Assembly (NCBI RefSeq): GCF_002954455.1 | Contig: NZ_MSCC01000001.1 | Coordinates: 2,269,843-2,332,136 of the forward strand | Length of the DNA stretch: 62,294 bases | Direction: 5' to 3' | From: Photobacterium aquimaris | GTDB lineage: Bacteria > Pseudomonadota > Gammaproteobacteria > Enterobacterales > Vibrionaceae | Shown here: positions 61,911 through 62,294 of the stretch, piece by piece | Layout: each line of letters starts with the position of its first letter | Position numbering within the stretch: the stretch's first letter is position 1 | The notes under the pieces: generated by a model | Told to the model about the DNA's origin: nothing | Seen by the model: only the letters and a program-made list of their open reading frames with translations | The model's database searches: none | Translations under genes and position numbers: made by a program

Positions 61911-62294
61911 GAGTTGTATAACCTTATCTTTATCATTGTTTGTCAACGCTGTCTGCGTTTCGATGGGGTTATATTAACAATTACCAAAAACAAAACAATA
62001 TATTGTAAATGCAAAAGATTATTACCATATGGAAACAATTAAAAAGACAGGGTTTTAGGGGCAAGGGTTAAAGGTTGCGAAAGTCGAGGAATAGCAAGGC
62101 AGTTGTCACGATGGTGAATATATAAGTTATGAGTTTTTTTGTTGGTTGGGTTTAGGTGGGTTGAGTAGCAGCAATTGCGGTGGATCGTAACTTGGTTAAC
62201 AACCCTATAACTCCACTTTTAAGCTGATTTAGCTCGATAAAAGCTATAAAAACATCGGCTTTGCTAACATTATTCCTCGAACACTGATCACGAT
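61911..62294. other. Gene-free right end of the window
   Basis: About 380 bp after the small exported gene. It is AT-rich near the gene and then shows a G-rich top strand (about 62048-62170) without a coding frame that I can support. The next gene presumably begins outside the window. Confidence 0.5.

Overview
This is chromosomal core DNA of a gammaproteobacterium, most likely a Vibrionaceae member and probably Photobacterium. The evidence is the protein sequences (VarS/BarA, AlaRS, RpoS, YtfK and NqrM types), the blocks csrA-lysC-alaS / recA-pncC / mutS / rpoS-nlpD-pcm-surE-truD-ispFD-ftsB-eno-pyrG-mazG-relA and lepA-rseCBA-rpoE-nadB, and the moderately AT-rich spacers. The genus is inferred from remembered protein similarity; no database search was run. 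I see no insertion sequence, prophage, CRISPR array or replication origin.

Layout. 1-815: five tRNA genes alternating Ser(GCU) and Arg(ACG), a tandem duplication. 1.0-5.2 kb: csrA, aspartokinase, alaS. 5.5-8.6 kb: a Kch-type potassium channel where recX often lies, then recA with a LexA-controlled promoter, and pncC. 8.8-11.4 kb: mutS, convergent with the stationary-phase block rpoS-nlpD-pcm-surE-truD-ispF-ispD-ftsB (11.5-17.5 kb). 17.8-25.6 kb: eno, pyrG, mazG, relA and a frameshifted rlmD. 25.7-28.5 kb: the sensor kinase barA/varS, divergent from rlmD. 28.6-37.7 kb: two minus-strand groups, lepA-lepB-rnc-era-recO-pdxJ-acpS and rpoE-rseA-rseB-rseC. 38-45 kb: nadB, ygfX-sdhE, ygfZ and a YbaK-like deacylase gene, a LysR regulator, then a small DUF134 / NifX-like / NqrM-like operon and ytfK. 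45-52.6 kb: gcvH, ubiI, ubiH, ygfB, zapA, 6S RNA, fau, rpiA, serA. 52.6-58.4 kb: yggE, mscS, fbaA, pgk, epd. 58.7-62.3 kb: a DUF2333 gene, a cold-shock gene, an iron-type alcohol dehydrogenase and a small exported protein.

Together the genes form a housekeeping and stress-control region. BarA and CsrA belong to one global pathway (the BarA/VarS relay controls sRNAs that titrate CsrA). RelA and YtfK both act on (p)ppGpp. RpoS, RpoE with its anti-sigma factors, LexA-controlled recA and 6S RNA each adjust transcription under stress. Isoprenoid, ubiquinone, glycolytic, serine/one-carbon and NAD genes supply the metabolic part.

The least ordinary points are: the frameshift at an A7 run that splits rlmD into a TRAM piece and a catalytic piece; the DUF134/NifX-like/NqrM-like operon with a perfect palindrome in front of it; kch in place of recX; gcvH without gcvT or gcvP; PurR-like operator sequences before rpiA, serA and fbaA; and several unexplained palindromes or leader structures (nadB, zapA, pgk-fbaA).
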